Below the pieces are notes generated by a model. It made no database searches. It was not told the DNA's origin and was given only the letters and a program-made list of their open reading frames with translations. This document shows, piece after piece, positions 4,754 through 6,100 of a stretch of 6,100 bases of DNA. A program made the position numbers and the translations under genes. The stretch is taken from contig JAICJJ010000190.1 in NCBI GenBank assembly GCA_025928535.1, forward strand, positions 1 to 6,100, given 5' to 3'. How positions within the stretch are numbered: position 1 is the first letter of the stretch; every line of letters begins with the position of its first letter. Source of the stretch: Thermomicrobiales bacterium (GTDB lineage: Bacteria; Chloroflexota; Chloroflexia; Thermomicrobiales; UBA6265).

Positions 4754-5716
4754 CTAACTGGCGAATTCCTGGCTGATCATCAAGCCGCGGTCCGGGCTGT
4801 CGATGATGCCGATCCCGACCCGGCTGTAGGCGGCGTTGAGGATGTTGGCGCGATGGCCAGGGCTGTTCATCAGCCCCTCGTGCGCGATCGCCACCGTCGG
4901 CGCCCAGGCGATATTTTCGCCCATCAGGACGAACGGAACGTGGGCGGCGGTCAGGCGATCGGCCGGACTCCCCGCGTTCGGCGATTCGTGCGAAAAGTAG
5001 CCGAGGCGAAACATCTCTTCGCTGTGCGCCCGCGCCGCCTCCGTCAAGGCCGGATCGACCTGCAGCGGGGCCAGCCCGACCTGTTCGCGCTCCTGGTTGA
5101 CGAGGCGCAGCATTTCCGCTTCGGCCGCCGGGTCGGCCGTGAGACCGCCCGTGACGCGAAACGGCAATTCGATCGTGCCGGTTTCGGAACTGGTCGTGAC
5201 GATCGGGGCGAAATCGGCGAGATCGATGCCGAAGCGATCGAGTCCCGCGTAGAGCCCTTCGAGCCCGGCGTGGAGGATGGGCGTGGCGAGCCGGGCGCCG
5301 GAAAATTGAGCGGCCAGACCGAGCGCGCCCTGGAAAAACGCGAGCGGCACGAGGACGATCGCCGCCAGCAGGATGCCCTTGATCGCGCCGGGAATCGTGC
5401 CGAGCAGGTTGTCGGCCCAACGAAGCGGCGGCGGCCAGGGCAGGCGCGACAGCGGCCGGAGCAGCAACCCGACCAGAAACGACGCCAGCAGCATCGCGCC
5501 GCCGAACAGCAGGAGAAACGCGACCGGGGCGACGAACGGCCGCGGAATGCCGCGTTCGATCAGGGGATCGACGATCGAGCGATAGAAGCGGGCGGCGGCC
5601 ATCAGCCCGAGCGCGATCGTGACCAGATCGATCGCGCCGGAGACGAATCCGCGGCGCAGCCCAAGCACCGCGAAGAGCCCGATCAGGATCAGGATGAACA
5701 CGTCGAGCGGATTCAT
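4754..5716 (-). CDS. CvpA-family membrane protein fused to a CAP/SCP (YkwD-like) domain
   Basis: The 320-residue product has two parts. Residues 1-135 are CvpA/colicin V production protein-like: MNPLDVFILILIGLFAVLGLRRG, with four hydrophobic helices (about 5-20, 27-43, 62-87, 108-130). Charges around RRG (21-23) and R87/R91 suggest N-out and C-out topology. After a linker, residues 197-320 form a CAP domain with LVNQEREQVGLAPL (205-218), ARAHSEEM (228-235), YFSHESP (240-246), GENIA (266-270), NSPGHRANIL (284-293) and VGIGI (300-304). The cavity residues His243, Glu267 and His288 are present. The CAP domain should face outside the cell; such bacterial domains are secreted but their activity is mostly unknown. 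The ATG has AAGGG five bases upstream. tatC follows after 138 bases with its own possible promoter. The two-domain architecture is known in Gram-positive-type bacteria, so the call is solid though the role is not. Confidence 0.9.
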   Translation of the reverse strand: MNPLDVFILILIGLFAVLGLRRGFVSGAIDLVTIALGLMAAARFYRSIVDPLIERGIPRPFVAPVAFLLLFGGAMLLASFLVGLLLRPLSRLPWPPPLRWADNLLGTIPGAIKGILLAAIVLVPLAFFQGALGLAAQFSGARLATPILHAGLEGLYAGLDRFGIDLADFAPIVTTSSETGTIELPFRVTGGLTADPAAEAEMLRLVNQEREQVGLAPLQVDPALTEAARAHSEEMFRLGYFSHESPNAGSPADRLTAAHVPFVLMGENIAWAPTVAIAHEGLMNSPGHRANILNAAYSRVGIGIIDSPDRGLMISQEFAS

Positions 5717-5807
5717 CGCCGCCCTTCACGCGCCCAACGATCGGCGTTTCGTCTGCGCAAAGCCGCGCGACCATGCGGCCGGCGGCGAATGTTGGCGCCC
5801 CGCCGCC

Positions 5808-6100
5808 TCAGTCGGTCATCATCTCGGCGTAGAGCAAGCCGCCGACATCGTAGACGTCGATCAGTTTGCGTTGGCGGGCGGCGGCCTTGAAGAGTTGCTC
5901 GAGGATCGGGCGCGGCTTTTCGCCGTCTTCGAGCTCGATTTTGGCGACCTTGCCCGGTTCGAGGCCCGCCACCAGTTCCTCGACGCCCGCGATTCGTCGC
6001 TTGGCGCGGTCGGGGGCCGGCGGCCGGCCCGCCGCGGGGTCGCAGGAAGGCGCTTGGATCGCCGCCCGCCGCCCCAGCCCCGCCCCGCCGCGCCGCGCGA
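5808..6100 (-). CDS. Hypothetical protein, C-terminal part (5' end outside or ambiguous)
   Basis: An open frame enters from the right edge and stops at TGA 5808-5810, ending LLYAEMMTD. The last 60 or so residues look like a compact alpha/beta domain: a helix RIAGVEELVAGL, a strand KVAKIELEDGE, a helix PILEQLFKAAARQR and strands LIDVYDVGGLLYAE. Before it lies a low-complexity Arg/Ala/Gly/Pro stretch (6000-6100), either a linker or non-coding sequence read through. No ATG occurs in the visible frame. A GTG at 5972 with GAGGA just upstream could start a 54-residue protein, but it would cut the first helix. I do not recognise the family; a small nucleic-acid-binding domain is only a guess. The CvpA-CAP gene starts 91 bases beyond its stop on the same strand, so the two could share a transcript. 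Confidence 0.58.
   Translation of the reverse strand, partial: ARRGGAGLGRRAAIQAPSCDPAAGRPPAPDRAKRRIAGVEELVAGLEPGKVAKIELEDGEKPRPILEQLFKAAARQRKLIDVYDVGGLLYAEMMTD

Noticed and set aside
3417..5774. A 785-codon open frame on the minus strand across tatC and the CvpA-CAP gene
   Set aside because: It is in another frame of the same strand, its product is dominated by Arg, Ala, Pro and Gly, and clear TatC and CAP motifs lie in the other frame. Low stop frequency at high GC explains it.
4439..5890. A 483-codon plus-strand frame opposite the CvpA-CAP gene
   Set aside because: Composition is Arg/Asp/Gln-rich without hydrophobic cores, with no ribosome site, and it lies antisense to a well-supported gene.

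Overview
This is a GC-rich bacterial chromosome window (about 65% GC by eye), with few stop codons in any frame and therefore many spurious open frames. Gene content and style suggest a Chloroflexota bacterium, possibly Thermomicrobia-like. The hints are GTG starts, a minimal TatA plus TatC, a CvpA-CAP protein and a hexapeptide-type sugar nucleotidyltransferase. This placement is an inference from overall look, as no rRNA or marker gene is present. I see no tRNA, rRNA, insertion sequence, CRISPR array or phage gene.

Positions 1-2288 (minus strand) hold a tightly packed unit read right to left. It starts with a nucleoside-diphosphate-sugar pyrophosphorylase-like protein (GTG start at 2288). 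Next comes prmA, the ribosomal protein L11 methyltransferase, whose ATG overlaps the previous stop as ATGA. Last is a hypothetical gene running off the left edge (GTG start at 344).

Positions 2289-3487 hold the plus-strand genes. Diverging from the nucleotidyltransferase is a 79-residue hypothetical gene (2403-2642). After a 320-base non-coding stretch with a perfect palindrome and a 9-bp stem-loop comes tatA (2963-3181). A 306-base convergent gap follows. It carries a very strong 19-bp hairpin and a second 12-bp hairpin.

Positions 3488-6100 (minus strand) read right to left: the 3' end of an unrecognised gene (stop at 5808), a CvpA-CAP membrane protein (4754-5716), tatC with a roughly 50-residue N-terminal extension (3773-4615), and a two-helix membrane protein (3488-3724). 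A TATACT box before tatC suggests it can be transcribed separately from the CvpA-CAP gene.

Functionally, TatA and TatC together would form a minimal twin-arginine translocase for folded proteins. They sit on opposite strands with their 3' ends facing. PrmA modifies the ribosome, and the nucleotidyltransferase feeds sugar activation. I found no convincing new defence or mobile system. The points most worth a second look are the structured non-coding stretches flanking tatA, the strong excess of CGATCG words, the tatC extension and the unrecognised small genes.
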